Assembly: GCF_001006305.1 (NCBI RefSeq)
Contig: NZ_LBHJ01000019.1
Span: 124,001 to 188,000, forward strand
Reading direction: 5' to 3'
DNA: 64,000 nt
Source: Silvibacterium bohemicum
GTDB lineage: Bacteria > Acidobacteriota > Terriglobia > Terriglobales > Acidobacteriaceae
Shown here: positions 26,301 to 34,737 of the stretch, piece after piece
How the letters are laid out: each line of letters opens with the position of its first letter
Position numbering within the stretch: the first letter of the stretch is position 1
Made by a program: the position numbers and the translations under genes
Notes under the pieces: generated by a model
Seen by the model: only the letters and a program-made list of their open reading frames with translations
Databases searched by the model: none
What the model was told of the DNA's origin: nothing

Positions 26301-26652
26301 CCTGGTGCGCAACGGTCAGCTTGACGGGCAGCGTATATATCTTGCCGGCCAGCACTTGTACTCCGGTGATTTCGGCGGCCTGGAAGCCTATGGCCTCCAA
26401 CTTGATCGTGTAGGTACTCAGCGGAAGATCATTGAATGAGAATTCGCCTGCGGCAGACGAAACGGTGTCGTGGGCGGTTGCGGTGGCTACGTCAGTGGCA
26501 GTTACCTTGACGCGGGAAACAACCGCGCCGGATGGATCGGTGATGGTTCCGTTAATGCTGCCGCGAAAGGTCTGTGCGAGCGAAGATCCGACGATAAGCA
26601 AAAACAAAACAAGCAACGGAAATGCGTACATCCTGCTTCTATTTCTTTGCAT
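23350..26652 (-). CDS. Oar-like TonB-dependent receptor
   Basis: The 1100-residue outer-membrane protein has a signal peptide (FPLLVLFLLIVGSSLAQ), a carboxypeptidase-regulatory-like domain (about residues 30-110, INGTITDPSGAVV and GEFSFNDLPLSTY), a plug with LQDVPLNGRDFTQL and NYTIDGTDNNDLY, and a long beta-barrel ending in Phe (QLALKILF), as outer-membrane assembly requires. Acidobacteria carry many such Oar-like receptors, thought to import large ligands such as glycans or peptides. A GAGGAG ribosome-binding site lies six bases before the ATG. No hydrolase or binding protein is adjacent to indicate the ligand. It shares the general plan of the receptor at 42362 but the two diverge strongly. 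Confidence 0.93.
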   Translation of the reverse strand: MQRNRSRMYAFPLLVLFLLIVGSSLAQTFRGSINGTITDPSGAVVSRVKVTATDVATATAHDTVSSAAGEFSFNDLPLSTYTIKLEAIGFQAAEITGVQVLAGKIYTLPVKLTVAHQASTIEVSADAISLDTTTVTQTTTLDSKSLQDVPLNGRDFTQLFGTSASFAGYNNSGSVNGTRGNQVNYTIDGTDNNDLYLNVDAVNQGGISGIAGVIYPIDALDEYSLQTTGNSESGRSPGGNLNITTKSGSNHFHGSAYYFNRNEALAVTSPFVAPGTPEQPLRNQNWGGSLGGPIWQDHTFFFLTYEEQKFIIGEPNTVTEPSPAYQALALTELNKYNVQPSQVSQAVLRTLWDPSAIANLPAQPGNYSSTAPQSGYSHNIVAKLDHNFSDRSHISARWYFGQGYAQAPDCVFVCSYLPEYFQSVPSHIQNYDTVWNYSLHPKLDNQLAAGVSYFTQAFADAEHGQNPLTLAGLNTGASLSGSPQIAINGFDSIGITPTSGRNDITGHISDTVSWIVGKHELRFGLEYRRAYIDLYYNWGGRGAFNFGTGGVLGPWANDTSVTDSNVLNLADYLAGYSYQSTITLGTQERFIYTHTGTAFTEDSWQITPKLNVNLGLRYDYQQPFYTNDSNLSIFDPSNGGLVVTNAGSKTPDYIYHSNKLNFSPRVGIAYHVLNNTVVRANYGIYFDQPAGQAFFGNIGIPNGGAGGVNNNPAGIQPNESIVLGAPNPLAPVWAPNQATPIFTASQGLPTGNNVVSIYSVDRNFKTPYAQLFGLNIEQSLGKAWVLNVGYAGTVSRHNLVLQDINQSALIPGEQLDQSSATVTTGSGSTFTAQQASRPYFTQFPNFGIINQINSAASSSFNALQLTLRSNTWHGFTSQFAYAWSHNLDDSSVFNTIPQDSANLAGDWGNANADIRNHFAAYLNYEVPALSYGPKALTHGWEVNGILKFQNGEPVNVLTGQDNSGTGENEDRASITGPARNSDRSVQQSSYAQYLNPSSFAVPANGTYGNLGRNEVIGPGFRDVDLSLIKNIPLYKERVRAQFRVEMFNVFNRTNLAQPLANLGYGPEFGWSTSTIGVSYGAPGIGSGEPYNTQLALKILF

Positions 26653-27098
26653 AAACGCTCCTCACAAATGCATCAAGTCGCCGCACCCAAGAAGGTCACA
26701 ACAGGGGACGGCGGGCATGGTCGTGGTTATGGATGTAGGCTGGCCTGCGGGCTGAGACCAGCTCGTGTCTGGGGATATGACTACACGTCCGACTACATAC
26801 TGGTATTGAAGAGCTAACTCGGGAGCGGTAGCACCCCGCCAACGGAGATGGCGGAGCAGACTCAGTTATGTCAGAGGCGACAACAATAACGCGAGTTTGC
26901 GAACGCGCTGAGCATGAATGGGAGAAATACTAACACAGACATCTTGGTTCGCCGGATCGATATTTCTACATCGATCGCGAGACTGCCGGAGTTCACTCGC
27001 TGACCCGTTATTTCCGATGGCCTGCATCGCTGGAGATAGGACATTTCAATTTGTCCGCGCATTGCTCTCCCGAGGCCGGGATGTAATATCGAAACGAG
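26653..27098. other. Intergenic region between divergent receptor and bshB1 genes
   Basis: No coding sequence is supported here. A weak 5-bp hairpin (CCGCC/GGCGG) is at 26836-26854. The right end holds TTGCTC and TAATAT hexamers 16 bases apart (27062-27067 and 27084-27089), a plausible promoter for bshB1. Confidence 0.45.
27062..27089 (+). promoter_or_regulatory. Candidate promoter of bshB1, possibly leaderless
   Basis: TTGCTC (27062-27067) and TAATAT (27084-27089) are separated by 16 bases, and the bshB1 ATG follows only nine bases after the -10 hexamer. No clear Shine-Dalgarno sequence lies between. Confidence 0.4.
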
Positions 27099-27848
27099 AT
27101 GACAGAGGATAAGCAGAAGCAACTCCACACTAGCGAGGAATCGGTAGACATTCTCCTTTTCGGTGCGCATCCTGACGATGTGGAATGGGGCGCCGGAGGC
27201 ACGGCCTTAACACTGAAGGCAGCTGGCATTTCCTTCGGCGTTGTAGATCTCACTCGAGGCGAAATGGGATCGCGAGGTACTGCTGAAGAACGCGACAAAG
27301 AGGCAGAGGCCGCCGCCGCCGGGATGGGAGCCCGGTTTCGCCAGAACCTTGGCATGCCCGATTGCGGAGTCGTCGATTCCGTCGAGAACAGAAAACAGAT
27401 TGCGAGTGTTATCCGAAAGTGGCGCCCGAAGTTGGTGTTGGCGCCTTATTGGGAGGACCGCCATCCTGACCACGCAGCGACCGGCCAACTCATCCGAAAT
27501 GCCGCCGTCTATTGCGCGCTAAGAAAGTCGGACGACCCGAATCTGCCACACAAGCCCTCGGCTTACCTGTATTACCTGCTGCACAACTTCACACACCCTG
27601 GCCTGGTTGTCGACATCTCCGGCATCTATGCTCGTAAGCTCGAGCTCCTTCGGATACACGCTTCGCAGTTTGCAAAAACCGCCCAGGGTTTCGGAGTGTT
27701 GCCGCTTGGGATGAACGATTACTTATTCGGGCTGGAATCTCGCGACCGTTTCTTCGGCTCGCTCATCGGCGTTCATCACGGGGAAGCATTCGTGAGTGCG
27801 GTTCCTTTGAAACTTGGCAGTATCGGCGATCTTCCATTCCTCCACTAA
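27099..27848 (+). CDS. bshB1: Bacillithiol biosynthesis deacetylase BshB1
   Basis: The 249-residue product is a PIG-L-family zinc deacetylase that best fits BshB1, which removes acetyl from GlcNAc-malate in bacillithiol synthesis. The zinc site is read in LLFGAHPDDVEWGAGGTA (residues about 14-30) and in APYWEDRHPDHAATGQLIRNA. LTRGEMGSRGTAEER is the family-typical segment after the second strand, and MPDCGVVDS and QGFGVLPLGMNDYLFG are also characteristic. The other bacillithiol genes (bshA, bshC) are not in this window. The start probably lies directly downstream of a -10 element. Confidence 0.9.
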   Translation: MTEDKQKQLHTSEESVDILLFGAHPDDVEWGAGGTALTLKAAGISFGVVDLTRGEMGSRGTAEERDKEAEAAAAGMGARFRQNLGMPDCGVVDSVENRKQIASVIRKWRPKLVLAPYWEDRHPDHAATGQLIRNAAVYCALRKSDDPNLPHKPSAYLYYLLHNFTHPGLVVDISGIYARKLELLRIHASQFAKTAQGFGVLPLGMNDYLFGLESRDRFFGSLIGVHHGEAFVSAVPLKLGSIGDLPFLH

Positions 27849-28061
27849 CGTCGAAGGCCGACATGATCAATGCTCAATGTAGAAAAGGCAGTCACTGTGC
27901 GTGAGCTGTCGATGCCGAATCCGAAATCGACGCATTCGCTGCTGCCGAGATTTCAGATAACACTGGTAAATTCGCTATGGCCTTGACGTGAGCGAGGTCG
28001 CTCACTCGATTTCGTGATCGCCTTCAGGTGATGACGCGCTCTGACCCTGGCAGTTCCCGGG

Positions 28062-28117
28062 CTCGTGTCTCTTCACTCGATATGTTCTTCCATCTGAGCT
28101 CAAGTAAGAGACACGAG
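28062..28117. repeat. 12-bp perfect inverted repeat
   Basis: CTCGTGTCTCTT (28062-28073) and AAGAGACACGAG (28106-28117) are perfect inverted copies around a 32-base spacer. They lie between the convergent ends of bshB1 and the CocE-type hydrolase gene. The long loop is unusual for a terminator. Confidence 0.7.
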
Positions 28118-28142
28118 ACCGTGCCGATCGGTTGCAGTCCGG

Positions 28143-30059
28143 CTACTGAATCGCCGTGCTGGCAGGCACGACTGGCAGAAGGACAGCGCTGGCGCCAGAC
28201 GAGCCATGCTCAATGGATACTGTAGCTTTCTGATAATCCTGAGGTTGTGCAAAGAAGATGTTCGGTACGTAAGACTGCGGATTGCGATCGTACAGAGGAA
28301 AGAGCGTCGATTGGACCTGGACCATAATCCGATGCCCAGGCTTGAAGACGTAGTTCATCGTGGGCAGGCGGAACTTATATTCCTGGACCTCTCCGGCAGG
28401 AATGGCGCTCGGCTCCGCGAAGCTCTTGCGATACCTCCCGCGAAAGATATCCATGCTGACCGGTAGCTGATAACCACCCATCTCGGGCTGCTCGGCCACT
28501 GTCGGCGGGTACACGTCGATGATCTTGACGATGAAGTCCCCATCGGTGCCGGTCGTCTTCGCAAAGATATCCGCAAAGGGCGCTCCCTCAACGCGCACGG
28601 GTTCAGTCAGTATTGGCGTTTGGTACGAGATCACGTCCGTGCGAGTGGAGACAAAGCGCTGGTCCTGGACCAGCCACGTGGCCCAGCGTGGATGCGTGCT
28701 GAACTGTAACGGTACCTCGATGAACGGTACTGGCTTGGCTGGATCGGAGACGTAGCTATCCTCACCTGCTGATGCTGCACGAAAAGCCAGACCATTATTC
28801 GATTGGAGATAGAGCGGAGTGAGGTGCTGTTCCGTTGCACCTGGCCAGTCAGAGAACTTATCCCAATGGTTCTCTGCCGGGTTATAGATCAGCACCTGCG
28901 GCGTTGGTTCGGCGGGCTTCCGATCCTTGAGATAAGTATCGAAGAAAGGAATCAGAACATTTCTGCGGAAATCAGCAGCGGTGTCACCCTTCCACTTAAG
29001 GGGCCCCAGATTCTCCGCAGCACCGTTGACCTGGCTGTGATACCAGGGGCCCATCACCAAATGATTGTTGGCGATCATGCCTTTAGCTTTCAGTGCCTCC
29101 CATGTATGGATAGCACCGTACATATCCTCCTGGTCCCACAGGCCCTGAAGCCACATGGTTGGGACAGTCGACGGATGAGCAACTGTTATCTTGTCGAGCG
29201 CTTGTCCCTGCCAGAAGGCATCGTATGCCGGATGCGTTGATAAGCGGTTCCAGAAACTGAGTTGCTGAAAGCCATTTTCAATGGCCCAATTACCCGCTGA
29301 ACCGGCATCGAGGAAATTCTGATAATCGTCCGCACTCCACCGCGGACCTGAATCTCCCTTGCCAGTCTTGCTTGTCTGTTCGGTGAAATAGTCGAGGTTC
29401 ACCTGACGGAACGCGCCATAGTGAAACCAGTCATCACCCATCCAGCCGTCGATCATCGGGCTTTCTGGTGCGGCAACCTTGACGGCGGGATGCGGCCCGA
29501 GAAGTGCCATCGTCACCGTCCACCCATCGTATGAGGAGCCGATCATGCCGACTCGCTGGTTCGATTCCGAGACGTTCTTCACGAGCCAATCGACAGTATC
29601 CCAGGCATCCGTGGTGTCATCTGTCTTCGTTGGATTCATCGGACCCATCGGGGGACGTGTCATCACATAGTCGCCTTCGGAGCCATACTTCCCGCGGATG
29701 TCCTGATACACGAAGATGTAGCCATCGTCGACCCACTCGCGGTTCGCCGCCCACACGATGTCTCTCAGATGTGGACTGTCTTTTTCCGTAAAGAAGTTCG
29801 CGTCGTAGGGAGTGCGCTCAAGCAGCATGGGAAGATGGTCCGCTCCCTTGGGAACGACGATGATGGTGTGAAGCTTAACCCCATCGCGCATCGGTATCAT
29901 CACCTCGCGTTTGACATAGTCATAGTCCGCTTCAGGCTTCTGCCATTTGGCCGGAATATCGCTGCCCGTCTGGACCAGGCCGCCGTTCTGTGACCATGCG
30001 GCAGAGACCGCCAGAGAAGCAAAAAGAGAGGCAACGACAAGACTTTTACGAAGCTTCAC
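28143..30059 (-). CDS. Secreted CocE/NonD-type serine hydrolase
   Basis: The GTG at 30059 is chosen because AAAGGA lies six bases upstream; this gives 638 residues beginning with a signal peptide (KLRKSLVVASLFASLAVSAAWSQ). The alpha/beta-hydrolase domain has the nucleophile in RVGMIGSSYDGW, the Asp in WLQGLWDQEDMYG and the His in GPWYHSQ. A C-terminal jelly-roll (X-Pro dipeptidyl-peptidase C-terminal domain, about residues 420-630) follows, with PGHRIMVQVQST. The family includes cocaine esterase, glutaryl-7-ACA acylases and alpha-amino-acid ester hydrolases, so this should cleave an ester or amide outside the cytoplasm. The substrate cannot be predicted. The gene stands alone. Confidence 0.9.
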   Translation of the reverse strand: MKLRKSLVVASLFASLAVSAAWSQNGGLVQTGSDIPAKWQKPEADYDYVKREVMIPMRDGVKLHTIIVVPKGADHLPMLLERTPYDANFFTEKDSPHLRDIVWAANREWVDDGYIFVYQDIRGKYGSEGDYVMTRPPMGPMNPTKTDDTTDAWDTVDWLVKNVSESNQRVGMIGSSYDGWTVTMALLGPHPAVKVAAPESPMIDGWMGDDWFHYGAFRQVNLDYFTEQTSKTGKGDSGPRWSADDYQNFLDAGSAGNWAIENGFQQLSFWNRLSTHPAYDAFWQGQALDKITVAHPSTVPTMWLQGLWDQEDMYGAIHTWEALKAKGMIANNHLVMGPWYHSQVNGAAENLGPLKWKGDTAADFRRNVLIPFFDTYLKDRKPAEPTPQVLIYNPAENHWDKFSDWPGATEQHLTPLYLQSNNGLAFRAASAGEDSYVSDPAKPVPFIEVPLQFSTHPRWATWLVQDQRFVSTRTDVISYQTPILTEPVRVEGAPFADIFAKTTGTDGDFIVKIIDVYPPTVAEQPEMGGYQLPVSMDIFRGRYRKSFAEPSAIPAGEVQEYKFRLPTMNYVFKPGHRIMVQVQSTLFPLYDRNPQSYVPNIFFAQPQDYQKATVSIEHGSSGASAVLLPVVPASTAIQ

Positions 30060-30351
30060 GCACAATCCTTTCAAAAGGGAGATTTCAAAACCATATTATC
30101 GTGAGGAGCTTCCAAAGATTCGTTCTCTCAGCTCCGAGCGAGCCGGATGATGGGGAGAGCTGGCTGCGAGATACTCGATTGGCATTGGACAGCGCTTGCG
30201 GCTTTGCCCCGAAGAGAATGAAAGAACGACTCGACCCTCGTGGCATGCGGTTATGAAAGCCTGCCAACCTTGCTTCGTGTCCAGCGTCCGGAGTTCGCTA
30301 TGCTCTCGCTGCGATCCAAGGTCAAGGTGTCGCAAAGCGCAGCCGGCTGCG

Positions 30352-30636
30352 TCCACGCACAAGCCATACATCTATCTGTCGGCCGGCGTGAGCAAGCCGG
30401 TCTTCGTCGAAACGTTGGAGCTTGCCGGAGAAAGCGGCACCACCTTCAACGGCATGCTCTGCGGCCGCGCTATGTGGAAGGACGGCATCGCCATCTATGC
30501 CAAGCAGGGAGCGAAGGCCTTTGAGGAGTGGCTCAACACCCAGGGCGTCGAGAACATCAACAATGTCAACAAGGCGCTCGAAGCGGCGTACTTCCGGTAC
30601 GACAAGATCGATGTAAAGGAACCAGCGCTAGCGTAA
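30352..30636 (+). pseudogene. Truncated second copy of lacD (last 94 codons)
   Basis: The last 94 codons of the tagatose-bisphosphate aldolase gene (7930-8211) recur here with 86 of 94 residues identical, including YLSAGVSKPVFVETLELAGE and GTTFNGMLCGRAMWKDG. The frame is intact to the stop, and the 3' untranslated region and terminator are also repeated. The N-terminal two thirds of the enzyme, including the Schiff-base Lys region, are absent, so the fragment cannot be an aldolase. The frame is open back to about 30196, but that part has no homology. Most base differences fall at third codon positions, suggesting the copy diverged as a functional gene before it was truncated. Confidence 0.88.
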
Positions 30637-30660
30637 TAGGATGTTAGTAACTCTGATACA

Positions 30661-30687
30661 AAAGCCGTCCCGGTTGGGGACGGCTTT
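30661..30687 (+). terminator. Intrinsic terminator after the lacD fragment
   Basis: AAAGCCGTCCC and GGGACGGCTTT form an 11-bp perfect stem around a 5-base loop followed by T-rich sequence. It is the counterpart of the terminator at 8238-8263. Confidence 0.88.
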
Positions 30688-30773
30688 TGCTTTTGTGTCG
30701 TGTCATGCTTCTAACTCACTTGCCTGTGGACGGTATATGTCGGCATATCGATCTTCTGCCTATGGATAGTCGA

Positions 30774-33197
30774 TCATTCATTTCGTAATGCCTGCATCGG
30801 ATCGATTCGCGATGCTTTCCACGCCGGCAGCAGGCAGGCCAGCGCGGCGACGATGATCAGCGCCAACGAGACCAGCGCGAAGACTATCGGATCGAGCGGC
30901 TGTGTGCTGTAGAGCAACGAGGCGAGCACCCGCGTGAGCCCGGCTGAGGCAGCAATGCCCAGCATCAGTCCAACGACCGCTGGCTGCAGGCCATCAGCCA
31001 GCAATAGGCGGAGCACATGTTGCCGGTGCGCTCCCAGCGCCATGCGGATGCCGATCTCCGAGGTGCGCATGGTCACGAGGAAGGAGAGCACGCCGAAGAG
31101 CCCGACCGAGGCCAAAACCAGCGAGAGCCCAGCGAAGACCGAGAGCAGCGTCGCATTGAAGTTGGCATCGGCGGTATTTTTGCCGATCAGATCGTCATAG
31201 CTAAGGATGTCGGTCACCGCCACCGAGGGATCGACCGAGGCCACCAGCTTCTGCACGGTCGTCGCCAGCGCGAACGGATCCCCCGCGGTGCGGATGAAGA
31301 CCGAAGGATCGCTGCTGACGCCCGTCCAGAGTGGGAAATAAACAATCGGCACAATGGGATCGCTGGACGTTAGGTGAACATCGCCAACTACGCCGACGAC
31401 TTCATTCTTGTCGTTGGTTATACCGTTGGGTGCAGTATTGGAGTCGCGAAGGTGCAGGCCGATGGGATCGCGGGAGCCGAGATACTCACGTGCGAAGGAT
31501 TGACTCACAATAGCGAGCTGCCCGTGGGCGAGCCGGTCTGCGCCGGTAAAGGTGCGACCCCTCAGTAGCGGAATGCCGAGATCGCGGAAGTAATTCGGCG
31601 AGACAAAGCGAACCTCGACATCGATCATGGAGCCTTGCGGGCGTGGCATCTCGGCGACGGTCATGCCTTGGTCGGAGCCGCCGCCCTGGCCAGGGAGTGA
31701 GGAAGCGAAGCCTGCGGCGCGGACACCCGGCAGACGCTGGAGCCGTGTGAGGATCTGTTCATAGATGGAAACCAGCTTTGTCTCTTTTTGGTACTCCGGA
31801 GCGTAAGGCATGTTGAGGCTGAGCGTAAGCGTGTGGGCGCTCGAGACGCCGATCGCCGTTGAGCGCAGGTTTCGGTAGCTTCGCAGGAATAGTCCGGCAC
31901 CGATCAGCAGCACCACTGTCAGTGCGACCTCGATGGTCAGGAGAGCCCGGCGGAACCGCAGGCTCCGGCGACTGCCGCTTACTGCGCGGGACTGGTCTTG
32001 CAGCGCCGAGAGCAGCTGGTCATGACGATCCGCAAAATCCGGCGCGAGCCCGGCGAGCAGTCCGCAGGCCAGAGCTACTAGCAGCGCAAAACCGAGCGCT
32101 GTGGCATCAAGATGGATGCTCTCGACGCGGGGCAGGTCATCCCTGCGGCTCACCAGCCACTGCAACGCGAGCTGTGCGAAGAGAATTCCGAATACACCCC
32201 CGAATACGCAGAGAACCATACTTTCCATCAGGCGGTCTAACAATAGTCGCCCACGTGAACCCCCGAGGGCGCTGCGAATCGCCAGTTCCCGGCGGCGCGA
32301 GGCCGAGCGGGCAACGAGCAGGTTTGCGATATTGAGACAGGCGATCAGTTGCAGGCAGCCGGTTGCCGCGAACAGGATGTTCAGGACCGTGCGAACCCGA
32401 TAAGTATCTGCATCGAGCAGACCGGAGACGTGCGCAGATTGGTCGATAAAGTCATTCGGAGGCTGGCTCTGCGCCCGCAGGTAGGAGATGCGGCTCAGAT
32501 CGTCCTGCGCCGCAGCCAGTGTGATGCCGGGCTTGAGTTTGCCTATGACCTCGAAATTATGACTGCTGTGCGAGGCCAGTACCGTGGGAGAAAAAAGCGG
32601 ATTGAGTGTGACCCATAGCTGGGTCCGCGGGCTGGGATAGCTGAACCATTGTGGCAACACACCAATGACGGTGTAGGGCTGCGTATCGAGAAGTATCTTC
32701 TGCCCTAAAATGCCCGGCGAGCCGGCGAAGCGGCGCTTCCAGAAGCTCCAGCTTAGAATGACAGTTTTATTTGCCCCGTAGACATCATCCGCGCTGGTAA
32801 AGAGCCGCCCGAGCGTAGGCTGCACGCCAAGCAACGGCAGCGCCTGCCACGTGGAAAATTCGACAACCAGATGCTCAGGAAGCTGGCCACGCTCGCCAGC
32901 CATGTTGAACCGCCATTCGTTGGCGATGGCCATCTGCTCGAAGCTGTGGTTCTGTTCCCGCCACACGCCCCAGGTTCCACCGGCAACCTGCACATGGATA
33001 TGACCTGGGGCCGAGGTTGCCTCCCAGGCGCGCACCAGCCTATCCGAGTCCGGCAATGGCAGCGGTTTGAGTAGCACGGAGTTCACCACCGTGAACAGTG
33101 CCGCGGTGGCGCCGACGCCAAGGGCCATCACCAGCACCACAGTGAGTGAAAAACCGGACGTGCGTGCGAGATTGCGCAGGGTTTGGCGGAGATGCAT
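30774..33197 (-). CDS. Orphan MacB/FtsX-type permease (ADOP)
   Basis: The ATG at 33197 with GGGAG upstream gives an 807-residue membrane protein. It has a first membrane helix at about residues 17-42 (FSLTVVLVMALGVGATAALFTVVNSVLL), a MacB-like periplasmic core (about 45-230), an FtsX helical bundle (about 260-400), a second periplasmic core (about 430-660) and a second FtsX bundle ending with ALACLLPAWKASRIDPMQALRNE. The duplicated layout without an adjacent ATPase gene is the acidobacterial duplicated orphan permease pattern. Such proteins may act with an ATPase encoded elsewhere in efflux or lipoprotein handling. No ABC ATPase lies in the window. Confidence 0.9.
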   Translation of the reverse strand: MHLRQTLRNLARTSGFSLTVVLVMALGVGATAALFTVVNSVLLKPLPLPDSDRLVRAWEATSAPGHIHVQVAGGTWGVWREQNHSFEQMAIANEWRFNMAGERGQLPEHLVVEFSTWQALPLLGVQPTLGRLFTSADDVYGANKTVILSWSFWKRRFAGSPGILGQKILLDTQPYTVIGVLPQWFSYPSPRTQLWVTLNPLFSPTVLASHSSHNFEVIGKLKPGITLAAAQDDLSRISYLRAQSQPPNDFIDQSAHVSGLLDADTYRVRTVLNILFAATGCLQLIACLNIANLLVARSASRRRELAIRSALGGSRGRLLLDRLMESMVLCVFGGVFGILFAQLALQWLVSRRDDLPRVESIHLDATALGFALLVALACGLLAGLAPDFADRHDQLLSALQDQSRAVSGSRRSLRFRRALLTIEVALTVVLLIGAGLFLRSYRNLRSTAIGVSSAHTLTLSLNMPYAPEYQKETKLVSIYEQILTRLQRLPGVRAAGFASSLPGQGGGSDQGMTVAEMPRPQGSMIDVEVRFVSPNYFRDLGIPLLRGRTFTGADRLAHGQLAIVSQSFAREYLGSRDPIGLHLRDSNTAPNGITNDKNEVVGVVGDVHLTSSDPIVPIVYFPLWTGVSSDPSVFIRTAGDPFALATTVQKLVASVDPSVAVTDILSYDDLIGKNTADANFNATLLSVFAGLSLVLASVGLFGVLSFLVTMRTSEIGIRMALGAHRQHVLRLLLADGLQPAVVGLMLGIAASAGLTRVLASLLYSTQPLDPIVFALVSLALIIVAALACLLPAWKASRIDPMQALRNE

Positions 33198-33595
33198 TGA
33201 GGGCTCCCGAAAAGACTTCGACTTCCAAAAGGCAAGCCTGGTGCCACTTCGTCGATAGTTAAGTCGTTGAAACGATGAATCCACTAAAGAGAGAGCTGAC
33301 CATCCTTAGAACTCGGTTGTTCGATAATGAACAGCAATATGCCCGCGGATTTCGAGAACGGTATGAGGAGTGCCCTGAAACCGTTACAACTCAACTGGCG
33401 ATAAGAAACCAACGCGCTCATCCACAGTCACTCGACAACTGCCTCGTCGATTTCCCATTCATGGCGAGCAGGTCTCCTCAAGCAAAAAGCGTTCCACGAG
33501 ACAGATTGCCCCCGCGGCGGCCAATCTGTTTACCTTCGATAAATGTTCTGCCGAGCCGGCCGACCGAATCCTCAACCGGCCGAATGCCCCAGCGT
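33198..33595. other. Intergenic region without a gene
   Basis: This lies between the orphan permease start and the end of the NmrA-like gene, both on the minus strand. A plus-strand opening crosses it but is the antisense of the NmrA-like gene further on. Repeated CCGGCCGA-type words occur near 33555-33585. Nothing else was recognised. Confidence 0.4.
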
Positions 33596-34537
33596 TCAGT
33601 TGAAGAAGCTCCTGTGTTTGAGCAGAAATTGCTCGACGCTCAGCGGCGGTCTTCCACCGATCTCTTCGACATAGTTGTTGGTTCCGGCAAAGAGTCCGTT
33701 GGTGTGGTCGATCGCCACCTCTCCCAGGTGCTGCATCAGATACTCATTGCCTGCGCGGCTGGTAAGCCGATCCGTCTCGGCATACATGGACGCCGCGTCA
33801 TTCCGCTGCGGCCGGTCTGCTGCAGCCTGCGCGGTGATTTGGGCGAACTTCTCGATCGGCACATTCTGATACCTGACGGTACGGCCGAGCACCCGTCCCA
33901 TGATCTCCGCTATCTCAGCGTAAGTATGCTCGACCGGCCCGTAGAGGGGATAAATCTTTCCCCGGTGCGGCTCAGGGTTGGAGAGAATACCGGCGATGAC
34001 TCGTCCCTGATCTTCTCCCGCGATGGGCGCGTGCCGCCCCGTCGTGAATGGGCCGTAGATGGTATCGCCCTGCTTCAGCATCGGCGCCATATAGAGCAGC
34101 CACTCGGCAAAATAGGTGGGGCGGATGTGAATGACATTGAGCCCGCTCCAGTCGAAGACCCGTTCGGCCAGCCAGTGCTGCAGCGCAGAATTGCTCAGTG
34201 AATCCTCTCGCGCTGACTTCTGCGACATATTCACCACCGCGTCGACTCCAACCTCCTTAGCCGCCTGCGCAAATTGTGCGGTCGCCTGGACGAGTCCCGG
34301 TCGGATTGGATAAACGAAATAGGCGCGCTGAATTCCCTTGAGCGCCGACCGTACTGCTTCGAAATCGAGCAGATCGCCGAAGACGACTTCTGCGCCGGCC
34401 TGTTGCAGGCGCTCCGATCGCTCGTCCTGGCGGTGGGCCAGCGCCCGGACTTCATACCCCCGCTGCTGCAGTTCTTTCACGGTTGCGGAACCGGTAGCAC
34501 CTGTTGCACCTGTAACAAGAATTTTGGTTGCGGCCAT
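33596..34537 (-). CDS. NmrA-like NAD(P)-binding protein
   Basis: The 313-residue protein is an atypical short-chain dehydrogenase of the NmrA/HSCARG type. The dinucleotide-binding motif is ILVTGATGATGSATVKEL (G-x2-G-x2-G, residues about 6-22), the arginine-containing second strand EVRALAHR favours NADPH, and VVNMSQKSARED and LNVIHIRPTYFAEWLL are family-typical. These proteins act as quinone or redox-state oxidoreductases, or as sensors. AAAGGAGATCG precedes the ATG. The start is 12 bases from a perfect palindrome in the promoter shared with a divergent TetR gene, so repression by that regulator is likely. Confidence 0.9.
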   Translation of the reverse strand: MAATKILVTGATGATGSATVKELQQRGYEVRALAHRQDERSERLQQAGAEVVFGDLLDFEAVRSALKGIQRAYFVYPIRPGLVQATAQFAQAAKEVGVDAVVNMSQKSAREDSLSNSALQHWLAERVFDWSGLNVIHIRPTYFAEWLLYMAPMLKQGDTIYGPFTTGRHAPIAGEDQGRVIAGILSNPEPHRGKIYPLYGPVEHTYAEIAEIMGRVLGRTVRYQNVPIEKFAQITAQAAADRPQRNDAASMYAETDRLTSRAGNEYLMQHLGEVAIDHTNGLFAGTNNYVEEIGGRPPLSVEQFLLKHRSFFN

Positions 34538-34549
34538 TGTCGATCTCCT

Positions 34550-34571
34550 TTAGATGTCAATTGACATCTAA
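34550..34571. promoter_or_regulatory. Perfect 22-bp palindromic operator
   Basis: The half-site TTAGATGTCAA (34550-34560) is followed directly by its exact inverted copy (34561-34571). An imperfect copy of the half-site (AACATCTAA, about 34587-34595) follows. The position, between the NmrA-like gene and the divergent TetR gene, fits a TetR-type operator. Confidence 0.75.
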
Positions 34572-34639
34572 TAATATGTCGAGTAACATCTAATTTGTCA
34601 AGAGGCCAAAACGCTGGGTGGTGGGCGAGCTTGCCTTTG

Positions 34640-34689
34640 GGGCTGAAGCCCTCCTCTCTTCGAAGCGCAACGTACGGGCTGATGCCCGT
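34640..34689. repeat. REP-like pair of short palindromes
   Basis: GGGCTGAAGCCC (34640-34651) and ACGGGCTGATGCCCGT (34674-34689) are two GGGCT/AGCCC-type palindromes 22 bases apart. This is the look of dispersed REP-like intergenic elements. A genome-wide count is needed to confirm that they repeat. Confidence 0.4.
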
Positions 34690-34737
34690 GCTCTTCAAAC
34701 GGACCCATGACCTAACACTGAAAGCAGCAGGAGTGGA

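Noticed and set aside
30075-30351. Mobile element boundaries around the lacD fragment
   Set aside because: No transposase, terminal inverted repeat or target-site duplication was found next to the duplicated segment.
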